Shown here: in pieces, positions 8,151 to 16,083 of the stretch
Layout: every line of letters begins with the position of its first letter
Position numbering within the stretch: the first letter of the stretch is position 1
DNA from: an uncultured Ruminococcus sp.
GTDB lineage: Bacteria; Bacillota; Clostridia; Oscillospirales; Ruminococcaceae
Length of the DNA stretch: 51,493 nt
Direction of reading: 5' to 3'
Assembly: GCA_900545285.1 (NCBI GenBank)
Contig: UQYK01000008.1
Span: 1 to 51,493, forward strand
Translations under genes and position numbers: made by a program
Notes under the pieces: generated by a model
What the model saw: only the letters and a program-made list of their open reading frames with translations
Told to the model about the DNA's origin: nothing
Databases searched by the model: none

Positions 8151-10149
8151 CTTTCTCGATCCTTTCCTGAATTTTCTGACGAAATTCGTCTTCGCTGAGC
8201 ACAGGAATTCCCAGTGCATTCGCTTTATCTAGTTTGCTTCCGGCAGATTCGCCGGCAACAACATAGGTCGTTTTTTTCGAAACACTGCCGCTTACCTTTC
8301 CGCCATACCGCAAAATCAAATCCTTTGCTTCACTGCGTTTCATGGTGGAAAGTGTTCCGGTGAGAACAAAGGTCTGATTGGCAAAACGGTCATCTTCCAC
8401 AGCAGTTCCGTGATAAGTCATATTACAGCCGTATTCCTGCAAGCGTACAATCAGCTGTTGCATATGCGGCTCTTTCCATGCGCGGACAATGCTCTCCGCC
8501 ATCGTCTCTCCGAATCCGTCAATCTGCTGAATTTCAGAGACATCTGCACGGAGAATGGCCTCCATAGTGGGGAAACGCTCACAGAGCAGCTTGGCAGCCC
8601 GGGAGCCAATTCCACGGATTCCCAGGGCAAAAATCAGTCGATCCAGACTGTTTCCCTTGGAAGCTGCAATAGAGCGGATCAGATTATCTGCTGACTTTTC
8701 CGCAAAGCGATCCAGTTCCATCAGATCTTCCTTTTGCAGCGTGTAGAGATCTGCCACAGAAGCAACCAGTCCATTCTCCTGGAGTGCTGCCAGGTTCTGC
8801 GGCCCCAGGCCGTCAATATTCATGGCATCCTTTGAAACGAAATGGATCATCCGCTTCATCAGCTGCGCCGGACAATCCGGATTCGGACAGCGCAGTGCTG
8901 CTTCTTCCGGATCCCGTACCGCCGGTGTATGACAAACCGGGCAGCAGTCCGGCAGCTGATACGGAGATGCATCTGTGCTGTGCTTTGTAACACGCAGCAC
9001 CTCCGGAATAATTTCTCCGGCTTTTCGCACGGAAATGGTATCTCCGATGCAGATTTCCCGTTCAGTAATAAAATCCTGGTTGTGCAGTGTTGCACGGGAC
9101 ACTTCCGTTCCGGCAAGCTGCACCGGATCAAAGACTGCCACCGGTGTAATCACGCCGGTTCTGCCTACACTCAGAACAATCTCACGTAGAACTGTTTCCT
9201 TTTCTTCCGGCGGAAATTTAAACGCCGCCGCCCATTTCGGAAATTTTGAGGTTGCCCCCATTTCCTCCCGCTGGGCAAAATCGTCCACTTTTACCACAAC
9301 GCCGTCTGTGTCATAGGCATAGCCCACACGTGCTTCTCCAATTGCGGCAATCTGCTGCAATACAGCGTCCGCGTCTATCTGCTTCGCGCTATGCGGAATC
9401 ACTGTCGGAAACCCGACAGAAGAAAGATATTCCAGAGATTCCAGGTGAGAAGCAAGGGTTACACCTGCAATCTGCTGCACATTGAAAATCCAGATATCCA
9501 GATTTCGGCTGGCAGTTACAGCAGCATCCTTTTGCCGCAAAGAACCAGCAGCAGCATTCCGCGGATTTTTGGCCGGAATCTCTCCGTCCTGCTCCTGCTG
9601 CTCCACCAGTGCCGCAAAGCTCTTTCGCGGCATATAAACCTCTCCCCGCACTTCCAGATACGCCGGCGCATGGTGCAGAGTTTTCGGGATATTGGCAATG
9701 GTACGTAGATTTTCAGTCACATCTTCGCCTACAAAGCCGTCTCCTCTCGTAGACCCCCTTGTAAACACACCATTGGTATATTCCAGCGAAACGGAAAGGC
9801 CGTCAATTTTAGGTTCCACGATAAACGCCGGATGTTCCAGTTCTTCCTGGCAGCGCTCTATAAAGGCGCGCATCTCATCATCTGAAAATACATCCTGCAA
9901 GCTCATCATCTGTACATCATGGGAAACCTTCTGGAACGTTCTGGAAGCCGTTCCGCCCACATGCTGTGTCGGGGAATCTGTGCGCTGAAACTGTGGGAAT
10001 TCCTGTTCCAGCGTTTCCAGTTCCCGCATCAGCCGGTCGTAATCATAATCGGAAATGGTAGGATTATCCTGATCATAATATTGCTGATTATAAAGCTCCA
10101 GCGACTTTCGCAGGGCATCTATCCGCTGCTGTGCTGTCATTTCATCCAT
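8140..10149 (-). CDS. ligA: NAD-dependent DNA ligase
   Basis: Seals nicks in duplex DNA during replication and repair using NAD+. The 669 residues are the standard length and show domains in order. The Ia domain binds NMN (DNPTISDYDYDRLMREL). The adenylation domain has catalytic Lys114 in KIDG. An OB fold, a four-cysteine zinc finger (CCPVCHTP through CPNPDCPAQ), helix-hairpin-helix repeats and a C-terminal BRCT domain (about 590-669, VLTGTLSTMKRSEAKDLI) follow. The ATG at 10149 has GAGGAG about 10 nt upstream; an ATG 16 codons earlier lacks a ribosome binding site. It leads the gatCAB genes, an unusual but workable pairing. Confidence 0.98.
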   Translation of the reverse strand: MDEMTAQQRIDALRKSLELYNQQYYDQDNPTISDYDYDRLMRELETLEQEFPQFQRTDSPTQHVGGTASRTFQKVSHDVQMMSLQDVFSDDEMRAFIERCQEELEHPAFIVEPKIDGLSVSLEYTNGVFTRGSTRGDGFVGEDVTENLRTIANIPKTLHHAPAYLEVRGEVYMPRKSFAALVEQQEQDGEIPAKNPRNAAAGSLRQKDAAVTASRNLDIWIFNVQQIAGVTLASHLESLEYLSSVGFPTVIPHSAKQIDADAVLQQIAAIGEARVGYAYDTDGVVVKVDDFAQREEMGATSKFPKWAAAFKFPPEEKETVLREIVLSVGRTGVITPVAVFDPVQLAGTEVSRATLHNQDFITEREICIGDTISVRKAGEIIPEVLRVTKHSTDASPYQLPDCCPVCHTPAVRDPEEAALRCPNPDCPAQLMKRMIHFVSKDAMNIDGLGPQNLAALQENGLVASVADLYTLQKEDLMELDRFAEKSADNLIRSIAASKGNSLDRLIFALGIRGIGSRAAKLLCERFPTMEAILRADVSEIQQIDGFGETMAESIVRAWKEPHMQQLIVRLQEYGCNMTYHGTAVEDDRFANQTFVLTGTLSTMKRSEAKDLILRYGGKVSGSVSKKTTYVVAGESAGSKLDKANALGIPVLSEDEFRQKIQERIEKDEN

Positions 10150-10237
10150 GGTCTGATACTCCTCATTGTGCTGTGCCGAAAGCATGACAGCTTTCATGAA
10201 TCTCGCTTGAAGGAACTGTCATATGGCATGCATCTTT

Positions 10238-10246
10238 ATTATACCA
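10238..10246 (-). promoter_or_regulatory. Extended -10 promoter for ligA-gatCAB
   Basis: TGGTATAAT on the minus strand is an extended -10 match about 90 nt before the ligA ATG. No convincing -35 is present at 17 bp. The rest of the 222-nt gap (10150-10371) is AT-rich. It holds only a distant 7-bp inverted repeat (GAACGAA / TTCGTTC) after yunB and no clear terminator. Confidence 0.65.
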
Positions 10247-10371
10247 CAAATCTTCCTCATATGCTAGACCTTTTACAATTTTTTCATGCTTTTTTTCTTT
10301 CATTGCGAAATTTTAGGCCGAGAGAACGAAGATTCTTTTCCTGACTAGTTCATGCCAAAAGCCATTTCGTT

Positions 10372-11031
10372 CTATTTTTCTGCATGATCTCCATGAAATT
10401 CCAGATAGGACTCCGGCACATTGCCTACCACAACGGTTTCCAGAAGCAGGCAGTCATACTGTACTGACACATTGGTTTTGGAAAATGGAATTGCCGCAGC
10501 GATTTCTGCAGTTACTTCTGCGCGGATGGTATGGCAGGTCTGGTTCACTCCGGCGGATTCCAGTGTGCTGACCAGCTTGACATCAGCATGGCCAATCGGC
10601 ATCAGCCGTACCTTTATACGCGGCCCATGATCAGCAAATATCCAGATGCCGCTGGCTGTGCCCAGAGAGACTTCCAGAAAAGCATCCCGGCAGTCATCCA
10701 GATTTTGCTGCACTGCTGTAAGCAACGCGGCTTGCAGCTGATTAATCTGGTCTGCATGTGTTTCCACCGCCGCAACATTCCCGGAACTGTCATAGAGCAA
10801 TTCTGCAAAATCCTCATAGGAAACCGTCTTTTCTCCCAGCACCTGCGTAACGCTGTCCGCCATTACCTTTGTTCCGAATCGTTTGGTTTCACTTTCACAG
10901 ACAGCACAGAGATTGGGACGAACCGCACGATCTGTCCGCACCAGGAGACCGGTCAAAAGCACAGCGGCCAGCACAAATACCAAAGCAGACCGGATGTTCC
11001 TGCGGCGCTGGCGATAAACCTGTCGGCGCAT
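10372..11031 (-). CDS. yunB: Sporulation protein YunB-like
   Basis: YunB is a mother-cell protein needed for efficient sporulation in Bacillus subtilis; its molecular role is unknown. The 219 residues begin with a basic stretch (MRRQVYRQRRRN) and one membrane segment (about 14-32), so the protein is probably anchored with a large outer domain. The middle holds GTASGIWIFADHGPRIKVRLMP-type text and the tail IPFSKTNVSVQYDCLLLETVVVGNVPESY, both of which I recognise from YunB. It is somewhat shorter than the Bacillus protein. AAAGGAG precedes the ATG at 11031. It lies downstream of the cysteine-rich gene at 11107-11871, with a 75-nt gap. Confidence 0.8.
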   Translation of the reverse strand: MRRQVYRQRRRNIRSALVFVLAAVLLTGLLVRTDRAVRPNLCAVCESETKRFGTKVMADSVTQVLGEKTVSYEDFAELLYDSSGNVAAVETHADQINQLQAALLTAVQQNLDDCRDAFLEVSLGTASGIWIFADHGPRIKVRLMPIGHADVKLVSTLESAGVNQTCHTIRAEVTAEIAAAIPFSKTNVSVQYDCLLLETVVVGNVPESYLEFHGDHAEK

Positions 11032-11106
11032 GTTTTCTCCTTTCCTGCGATAGGGGGTCTCATACAACAAACGAGCGACAAATTGCCGCCCGTTGGTGTC
11101 ATAGGA

Positions 11107-11871
11107 TTATGATGTACTGTGATCGGTCTGTTCCATAGCCTGTGCACAATCACAGCTTTCTTCTTTTGCAATGCCGGGAAGCGAACCGGGAGAAAATTCT
11201 TCTGCCGGAAACCGGATCTTGTCGAATACCGCACAAGGCGATTCTGTATCCATATGGCATTCCTTAGTGGGAATCGTGTACTCATACGTGGGAACCAAAA
11301 TGGTTACCGGGCGAAACAGCTCTACCACGGAAAACAGACCCAGCGTCATGATAACAGTACGCACAGGCGTTACTGTATCCGGTGCACAAACGGAGCCAAC
11401 TCTGGCTTCCAGTGCAATGGGATCGACAACCTGAACTGCCGCAGTAGGAAGGTTCACTGTTTCGCAGCAAGCATTGGTGTCCCCCAGCTGTTCGCCGCTG
11501 CTGAAAAATGTCTTGGTATTGCTTTCGCCGCCGTACAGAATCACATTTTTGCTGGCATAGGCTGTTCCGGTGAGCAGCACCGGGCTTCCGCAGGAGCGCT
11601 CATAGGCCATCAGTTCAACCCGGAACGTATACGTCAGATCAATGGAGTAGAATCCGCGGTTAAACGGAACCGGCTCTATATTCATGCAGATATCCGAAAC
11701 GCGGACACAGCGGCACTTTACCATATTGATATTTGACGGAAGTTCGCCTCCGTCCATCAATACCTGAAGATTGGAAAAACAATCCCGGTCGCTGCAGCTG
11801 TCGAATATCCGGTTGACTTTAATCGGAACCGTTTCTGCACACTGTTCCGGTGTGGGACGATATTGACTCAT
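11107..11871 (-). CDS. Cysteine-rich protein of unknown function, possibly spore-associated
   Basis: I do not recognise a named domain. The 254 residues contain 14 cysteines, many close together (DSCSDRDC, KCRC, NACCETV, SCDC). There is no signal peptide or membrane segment, and the predicted core is beta-rich (YSIDLTYTFRVELMAYE, VVELFRPVTILVPTYEYTIP). It begins MSQYRPTPEQCAETVPIKVN with a clean AGGAGG site. The cysteine richness, cytosolic look and position before yunB suggest a spore coat or other cross-linked structural protein, but this is inference. A promoter region with a sporulation-like -10 lies upstream at 11934-11941. Confidence 0.75.
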   Translation of the reverse strand: MSQYRPTPEQCAETVPIKVNRIFDSCSDRDCFSNLQVLMDGGELPSNINMVKCRCVRVSDICMNIEPVPFNRGFYSIDLTYTFRVELMAYERSCGSPVLLTGTAYASKNVILYGGESNTKTFFSSGEQLGDTNACCETVNLPTAAVQVVDPIALEARVGSVCAPDTVTPVRTVIMTLGLFSVVELFRPVTILVPTYEYTIPTKECHMDTESPCAVFDKIRFPAEEFSPGSLPGIAKEESCDCAQAMEQTDHSTS

Positions 11872-11902
11872 TAGAAATACCTCCTCATATCACTCTAGCG
11901 TT

Positions 11903-11961
11903 CCCGTCAGCTGCCTGACAGGTGCTTCTCTATAGTGTATTCAGAAGGTTTTCGTTTTGTG
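11903..11961 (-). promoter_or_regulatory. Candidate sporulation promoter and leader hairpin for the cysteine-rich gene
   Basis: On the minus strand AATACACT (11934-11941) resembles the sigma-E -10 (CATACAnT). Read as AATACACTA it resembles the sigma-K -10, with an AC 17 nt upstream. The -35 is poor for sigma-E and no sigma-A promoter is better. Eight paired bases (11903-11910 with 11915-11922, one G-U pair) form a hairpin in the leader between promoter and AGGAGG. Confidence 0.35.
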
Positions 11962-11972
11962 CTTGCTACAGC

Positions 11973-12012
11973 AAAAAAATCGTTGCACCGCAACCAGGTA
12001 CAACGATTTTTT
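11973..12012 (-). terminator. Intrinsic terminator of the his operon
   Basis: A 12-bp stem (AAAAAATCGTTG with CAACGATTTTTT) extends by ACC/GGT past one mismatch and is followed on the minus strand by seven T residues. It lies 32 nt after the hisE stop. The A and T tracts are symmetric, so it could act in both directions. Confidence 0.88.
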
Positions 12013-12043
12013 CAGCATTTGCAGAAGCATATCCCCTTAGTTT

Positions 12044-12391
12044 TCAGGAATTGTGATCTACATTTTTAAAGGTTTTCAGATTGCCGATCTTCTTGCTTCT
12101 TTCGTCCAGAACGGCTTCTACTTCTGACCACGGCAGATTCTGCTGTGCACACAGCACCATGATATGATACATCAGATCTGCGATTTCATTTTTAAGTTCT
12201 TCATTGTCATTATTCTTTGCGGCAATAATAGTTTCAGAGCACTCTTCTCCGCATTTTTTCAGAATCTTGTCCTGTCCCTTGGAAAACAGATAGCAGGTAT
12301 AGGACTTCTGGGATTCTACATCCACTTCTCCGTTTTCATACATTGCCTTCCGGCTCATGACAACCTCATACAGTTCTTCCAGTGCGTTCAT
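12044..12391 (-). CDS. hisE: Phosphoribosyl-ATP pyrophosphatase
   Basis: Second step of histidine synthesis: hydrolyses phosphoribosyl-ATP to phosphoribosyl-AMP and pyrophosphate in the cytosol. The 115 residues show the all-alpha MazG-like core with KKCGEECSETIIAAKNND and ELKNEIADLMYHIMVLC, whose acidic residues bind magnesium. Its ATG overlaps the hisI stop as ATGA, so the two enzymes, fused in enterobacteria, are separate but coupled here. It is the last gene before the operon terminator. Confidence 0.95.
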   Translation of the reverse strand: MNALEELYEVVMSRKAMYENGEVDVESQKSYTCYLFSKGQDKILKKCGEECSETIIAAKNNDNEELKNEIADLMYHIMVLCAQQNLPWSEVEAVLDERSKKIGNLKTFKNVDHNS

Positions 12392-12738
12392 TTTGTTTCG
12401 TCCTCCTGATACATTTTATTGAAAAAACAGCTATAGGATCCGGTATGACATGCCACACCGGTCTGTTTTACGTTTAAAAGCAACGTGTCATTATCACAGT
12501 CGCTGTATATGGAAACCACCTTTTGCAGATGGCCGCTGGTGGCACCTTTATTCCAGAGTTCCTGACGGGAACGGCTCCAATACCAGGTATAGCCGGTTTC
12601 CAGCGTTTTCCGCAGGCTTTCCTGATTCATATAGGCCAGCATCAAAACTGTCTTTGTATCCACATCAAAGGCAATGGCCGGAATCAGCTCGCCCTTCTGG
12701 AAATAGACATCCAGGTTGTTGATATCAATTTCAACCAT
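12388..12738 (-). CDS. hisI: Phosphoribosyl-AMP cyclohydrolase
   Basis: Third step of histidine synthesis: opens the adenine ring of phosphoribosyl-AMP. The 116 residues show WYWSRSRQELWNKGATSGH, the magnesium-binding DCDNDTLL and the zinc site ending CHTGSYSCF. The ATG at 12738 has AAGGAG at good spacing; the open frame upstream belongs to the preceding gene. It follows an SdpI-like membrane gene by 13 nt. Confidence 0.96.
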   Translation of the reverse strand: MVEIDINNLDVYFQKGELIPAIAFDVDTKTVLMLAYMNQESLRKTLETGYTWYWSRSRQELWNKGATSGHLQKVVSIYSDCDNDTLLLNVKQTGVACHTGSYSCFFNKMYQEDETK

Positions 12739-12751
12739 GTGATTCTCCTTC

Positions 12752-13105
12752 TTATTTTTGAAATTTCTTTTTGAGTGCACGCTCCACCGGGAAAAGAGCC
12801 AGCAGCAACTCTGCAGTCTGTACGCTGACAGCAACAGCTGCCAGAAGCGCCGCCGTCTTTTCCGAGACAAACCGCAGACTGATACAGGCTGCCGCAGAAA
12901 CAACAAGCATTGCTGCGCCAAAAAGCATCCAGAGTCTGCCGCAATACTGATTTGCAAATTTCCAGCTCTCCTCATTTTGCATGGAACGTTCTGTACGGTA
13001 TCCGACCCATGAGTTGATCTTTTTGGGCGCGTGATACCGCATTGCCCATCCGGCAGCCAGCTGAACAGCTGGAATCAAGAGCAGGCAAAAGACAAGAAAA
13101 CGCAT
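12752..13105 (-). CDS. SdpI-family small membrane protein inside the his operon
   Basis: A 117-residue membrane protein with an N-terminal hydrophobic segment (about 2-19), a polar loop and two more membrane segments (about 55-73 and 80-100). The loop carries INSWVGYRTERSMQNEESWKFAN, which I recognise as the signature of the SdpI family. SdpI in Bacillus subtilis gives immunity to the SdpC toxin, but many homologues have no known toxin partner. The ATG at 13105 has AAAGGAAG 7 nt upstream, while a GTG two codons earlier does not. It sits between hisF and hisI with short gaps, so it must be co-transcribed with histidine genes. No toxin gene is nearby. Confidence 0.8.
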   Translation of the reverse strand: MRFLVFCLLLIPAVQLAAGWAMRYHAPKKINSWVGYRTERSMQNEESWKFANQYCGRLWMLFGAAMLVVSAAACISLRFVSEKTAALLAAVAVSVQTAELLLALFPVERALKKKFQK

Positions 13106-13126
13106 AGTCACACTTCCTTTGCCATT

Positions 13127-13882
13127 TTACCGCATGGGAATTCCCTTGGCACGGCAATCTGCCTTAACTTCCTGCACAGTCAGCTCCCGGAAATGGAACA
13201 GAGATGCCGCCAATGCCGCAGAGCAGCCGGTTTCCAGGAAAGCATCTGCAAAATCAGACAACTTTCCGGCACCGCCGCTGGCAATTACCGGGATCTGCAC
13301 TGCGTCACAAACTGCTTTCAGCATCGGCAGATCAAATCCGCCCCGCACACCATCTGTGTCAATGGAATTCAGGCAGATTTCGCCGGCACCTAGCTGCTCG
13401 CACCGCTTTACCCAATCAATGAGATCTAGGTGCATATCCACACGGCCGCCGTTAATGAACACTGTCCACTGATTCTCGCCAACCTTTTTCGCATCAACGC
13501 CGACACAAATGCACTGACAACCGAAAATGTCTGCGCCGTCCTTGATCAGCTGTGGATTCTGCACGGCCTGAGAATTGACCGAAACCTTGTCCGCACCGGC
13601 GCGCAGCGTTTCCCGGATATCATCCACTGTCTTGATGCCGCCGCCGACTGTCAGCGGAACAAAAACCTTTTTGGCAGTTTCCCGTACCACGTCCAGCATA
13701 ACGCCTCTGCCCTCATAGGAAGCGGTGATGTCATAGAATACGATTTCATCCGCGCCCTGCTGGTTATAGGCATAGGCACATTCTACAGGATCGCCGACAT
13801 CTTTGATTCCCTCAAAGTTTACGCCTTTGACCACTTTTCCGTTTCTTACGTCCAAACAAGGAATGATTCGTTTTGCCAGCAT
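13127..13882 (-). CDS. hisF: Imidazole glycerol phosphate synthase subunit HisF
   Basis: Cyclase subunit that, with HisH ammonia, turns PRFAR into imidazole-glycerol phosphate and AICAR. The 251 residues form the half-barrel repeat; catalytic Asp11 (PCLDVRNGKVVKG) and Asp130 (VGVDAKK) are both present, as are the phosphate loops TVGGGI and IASGGAG. The ATG lies 3 nt after the hisA stop and the AAGGAG overlaps the end of hisA. Confidence 0.97.
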   Translation of the reverse strand: MLAKRIIPCLDVRNGKVVKGVNFEGIKDVGDPVECAYAYNQQGADEIVFYDITASYEGRGVMLDVVRETAKKVFVPLTVGGGIKTVDDIRETLRAGADKVSVNSQAVQNPQLIKDGADIFGCQCICVGVDAKKVGENQWTVFINGGRVDMHLDLIDWVKRCEQLGAGEICLNSIDTDGVRGGFDLPMLKAVCDAVQIPVIASGGAGKLSDFADAFLETGCSAALAASLFHFRELTVQEVKADCRAKGIPMR

Positions 13883-13885
13883 AAG

Positions 13886-14614
13886 TTACACTCCTTCCGC
13901 CAAGGCAATGGCTTCCCGCAAATCCAATGTGCCTTTATAAATCGACTTTCCACAGATTGTGCCGTACAATCCCAGTTCCTTACAACCCCGAATGTCTGCA
14001 ATGGTGTGAACCCCGCCGCTGGCAATAATCTTGCAATTGCCCTCTGTTGCGTCACGCAGATCTTTCAGCTGTTCCAGATTTACGCCGGACAGTGTGCCGT
14101 CCTTTGCAATATCCGTCACGATAAAATACTGCACGCCCACTGCAATCATTTCTTTGGCGAGTGTGATGTAATCCGTGTCAGATTCTTCCAGCCAACCCTC
14201 TGTGGCAACCATGCCGTTTTTGGCATCGATTCCCACTGCAATATGCCGGCTGCCGAACTTTTGTACAGCATCCTTTACCAACTGCGGATTTTTCAGCGCT
14301 GCGGAGCCCAGGATGACCCGTTCCACACCGCTTTTCAGGTAGGTATCAATCGTTTCCAAATTCCGGATGCCGCCGCCGACTTCCACTTTCAGTCCGGTTT
14401 TGGCCGCCACATCCTCGTAGATATGCTGGTTGACCGGTCTGCCCTCTTTGGCACCGTCCAGATCTACCATGTGAATCCAGGAAGCGCCGGCAGCTTCAAA
14501 ACCCTTTGCCGTTTCCATATAATCTGCGGCTACTTTTTCCACTGTGGAAAAATCACCTTTGAACAGACGGACGCAGTTTCCGTCTTTGATGTCAATTGCA
14601 GGTAAAATAATCAT
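13886..14614 (-). CDS. hisA: ProFAR isomerase
   Basis: Isomerises the aminoaldose ProFAR to the aminoketose PRFAR in histidine synthesis. The 242 residues are a TIM barrel with catalytic Asp8 (LPAIDIKDG) and Asp130 (VGIDAKNG) and phosphate loops EVGGGIRN and IASGGVHT. The HisA-type text VDLDGAKEGRPVN distinguishes it from hisF. The start overlaps the hisH stop as ATGA. No trpF was seen, but I have no basis to propose a dual PriA role. Confidence 0.96.
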   Translation of the reverse strand: MIILPAIDIKDGNCVRLFKGDFSTVEKVAADYMETAKGFEAAGASWIHMVDLDGAKEGRPVNQHIYEDVAAKTGLKVEVGGGIRNLETIDTYLKSGVERVILGSAALKNPQLVKDAVQKFGSRHIAVGIDAKNGMVATEGWLEESDTDYITLAKEMIAVGVQYFIVTDIAKDGTLSGVNLEQLKDLRDATEGNCKIIASGGVHTIADIRGCKELGLYGTICGKSIYKGTLDLREAIALAEGV

Positions 14615-15219
14615 CCGATCAGCCCTCCGAAGTTCCGCAGAATTTGCAATCCGGTTTCACCGCTTTTTTCCGGGTGGAACTGTGCGCCGTAAACCGTCTT
14701 TCCGTCATAGACCATTGCCGGAATTTTTGCCGTACCGTATTCCACATAGGCAGCCAGATATTCGTCCGGCACGACTGCCTGATAGGAGTGGACAAAGTAC
14801 ACATAAGATTCCTCCGGCAGATTTCGGAGAATGGGGCAGTCATGCTGCATTTCCAGCTTATTCCATCCCATATGGGGAATCACCATGCCGGGCGCTTCGA
14901 TTTTTTCCACCTTGCCAGGAACCAGTCCCAGGCCATCGCATTCTTCGAATTCATATCCCTTTTCAAAAATCAGCTGCATTCCCAGACAGATTCCCAGGAA
15001 AGGCTTTTTGTGCGACTCTTCTCGAATCACGTCAGTCAGGCCGCTGTCATGCAGCATCTGCATGGCACTGGGGAAAGCTCCCACACCGGGGAGAATCAGT
15101 GCATCTGCCTTCCGGATAGCTTCCGGATCAGCGGTCAGTGCAGCAGGAAGTCCCAGATAATCCAGCGCATTTTTCACGCTGAAAATATTGCCTGCACCGT
15201 AATCAACAATTGCAATCAT
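14611..15219 (-). CDS. hisH: Imidazole glycerol phosphate synthase glutaminase subunit HisH
   Basis: Class I glutamine amidotransferase supplying ammonia to HisF. The 202 residues include the nucleophile Cys78 in FLGICLGMQ, the oxyanion segment near PGVGAFPSAM, and His182 and Glu184 in FHPEKSGE, so the triad is complete. AAAGGAG overlaps the hisB stop, and the gene overlaps hisA by 4 nt at its end. Confidence 0.97.
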   Translation of the reverse strand: MIAIVDYGAGNIFSVKNALDYLGLPAALTADPEAIRKADALILPGVGAFPSAMQMLHDSGLTDVIREESHKKPFLGICLGMQLIFEKGYEFEECDGLGLVPGKVEKIEAPGMVIPHMGWNKLEMQHDCPILRNLPEESYVYFVHSYQAVVPDEYLAAYVEYGTAKIPAMVYDGKTVYGAQFHPEKSGETGLQILRNFGGLIG

Positions 15220-15220
15220 C

Positions 15221-15802
15221 TTACAGCACTCCTTTCGTGGATAAGGTCTTGCCGACTTCCAACGGTGTTACCGCAGTTTTCAGCGCATGGGCAACGGCTT
15301 TGAAAGCGGCTTCACATTTATGGTGATCGTTGGAGCCATACATCATATTCACATGAAGCGTGATGCCGGCGTTGAATGCAAAGGCACGGAAAAATTCCTC
15401 CGTCAGGCAGGCATCATACTGTCCGATCATAGCATTGGTGAATGTTCCCTGAAATACCAGGAACGGCCGATTGCTGATGTCCAGGCTGCAAAATGCCAGC
15501 GCTTCATCCATGGGAATGAACGCATTGCCGTAACGGGTAATGCCGGACTTATCTCCCAGCGCTTCGCCCAGTGCTTTCCCCAGGACAATGCCAGTGTCCT
15601 CCACGGTATGGTGGCCGTCCACATAGAGGTCACCCTTTACGGCAATGTCCATACTGATGCCGCTGTGAACAGACAATGCTGTCAGCATATGGTCAAAAAA
15701 GCCGATGCCGGTATCGATGTTGGCAGTTCCCATGTTGTCCAGTTTTACGGCTACCTGTATGTCTGTCTCTTTGGTCTTTCGTGCAAGTTGTGCTTGCCGC
15801 AT
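15221..15802 (-). CDS. hisB: Imidazoleglycerol-phosphate dehydratase
   Basis: Removes water from imidazole-glycerol phosphate to give imidazole-acetol phosphate. The 193 residues are the monofunctional form with the metal-binding motifs FFDHMLTAL, DGHHTVEDTGI and NDHHKCEAAFKA. The histidinol-phosphatase domain fused to HisB in enterobacteria is absent, and no separate phosphatase is in the operon. AAGGAGG precedes the ATG. Confidence 0.97.
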   Translation of the reverse strand: MRQAQLARKTKETDIQVAVKLDNMGTANIDTGIGFFDHMLTALSVHSGISMDIAVKGDLYVDGHHTVEDTGIVLGKALGEALGDKSGITRYGNAFIPMDEALAFCSLDISNRPFLVFQGTFTNAMIGQYDACLTEEFFRAFAFNAGITLHVNMMYGSNDHHKCEAAFKAVAHALKTAVTPLEVGKTLSTKGVL

Positions 15803-15819
15803 ATGGATTCCTCCTTGTG

Positions 15820-16083
15820 TTAGATAAATTCAATTGAAAAATTCTTGCCGCACTGATAAGCTACTGCTTTACCTGTCAATTCCATTTTCTGAATTTCCGT
15901 AGGAGAGACATGAGAATCTCTGTATCTCAGACTGTCTGTGTATACGTAAAACCCAGCGATGGATCCGCTCTTTGCCATAAACTCTCCATTGCCAAGAACA
16001 ATTTCGCCCTGTTCAAACTGAAAAAAGATCTTGTCGGAAGTCCCAAGAATTTTTACAATGGGATTCTCGTTACTGCTTTTCAT
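15820..16083 (-). CDS. Unknown 87-residue protein inside the his operon, possibly immunity-like
   Basis: The open frame lies between hisD and hisB, where many operons carry hisC. It codes 87 residues rich in aromatic and beta-forming residues (KIFFQFEQGEIVLGNGEF, GFYVYTDSLRY) and has no membrane segment or cysteine cluster. From memory the pattern GE-x5-GEF ... FYVYTDSL ... SPTEIQKM ... SIEFI faintly resembles the Imm74 immunity family. This is weak and unverified. The ATG at 16083 overlaps hisD by 14 nt; GAGG abuts it with no spacing, so initiation may depend on coupling to hisD or on the hairpin just upstream (16090-16096 with 16114-16120). A longer frame from 16107 has no ribosome binding site. 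Confidence 0.6.
   Translation of the reverse strand: MKSSNENPIVKILGTSDKIFFQFEQGEIVLGNGEFMAKSGSIAGFYVYTDSLRYRDSHVSPTEIQKMELTGKAVAYQCGKNFSIEFI

Noticed and set aside
13430..14605. 391-codon plus-strand open frame opposite hisF and hisA
   Set aside because: Antisense shadow of two complete histidine enzymes.
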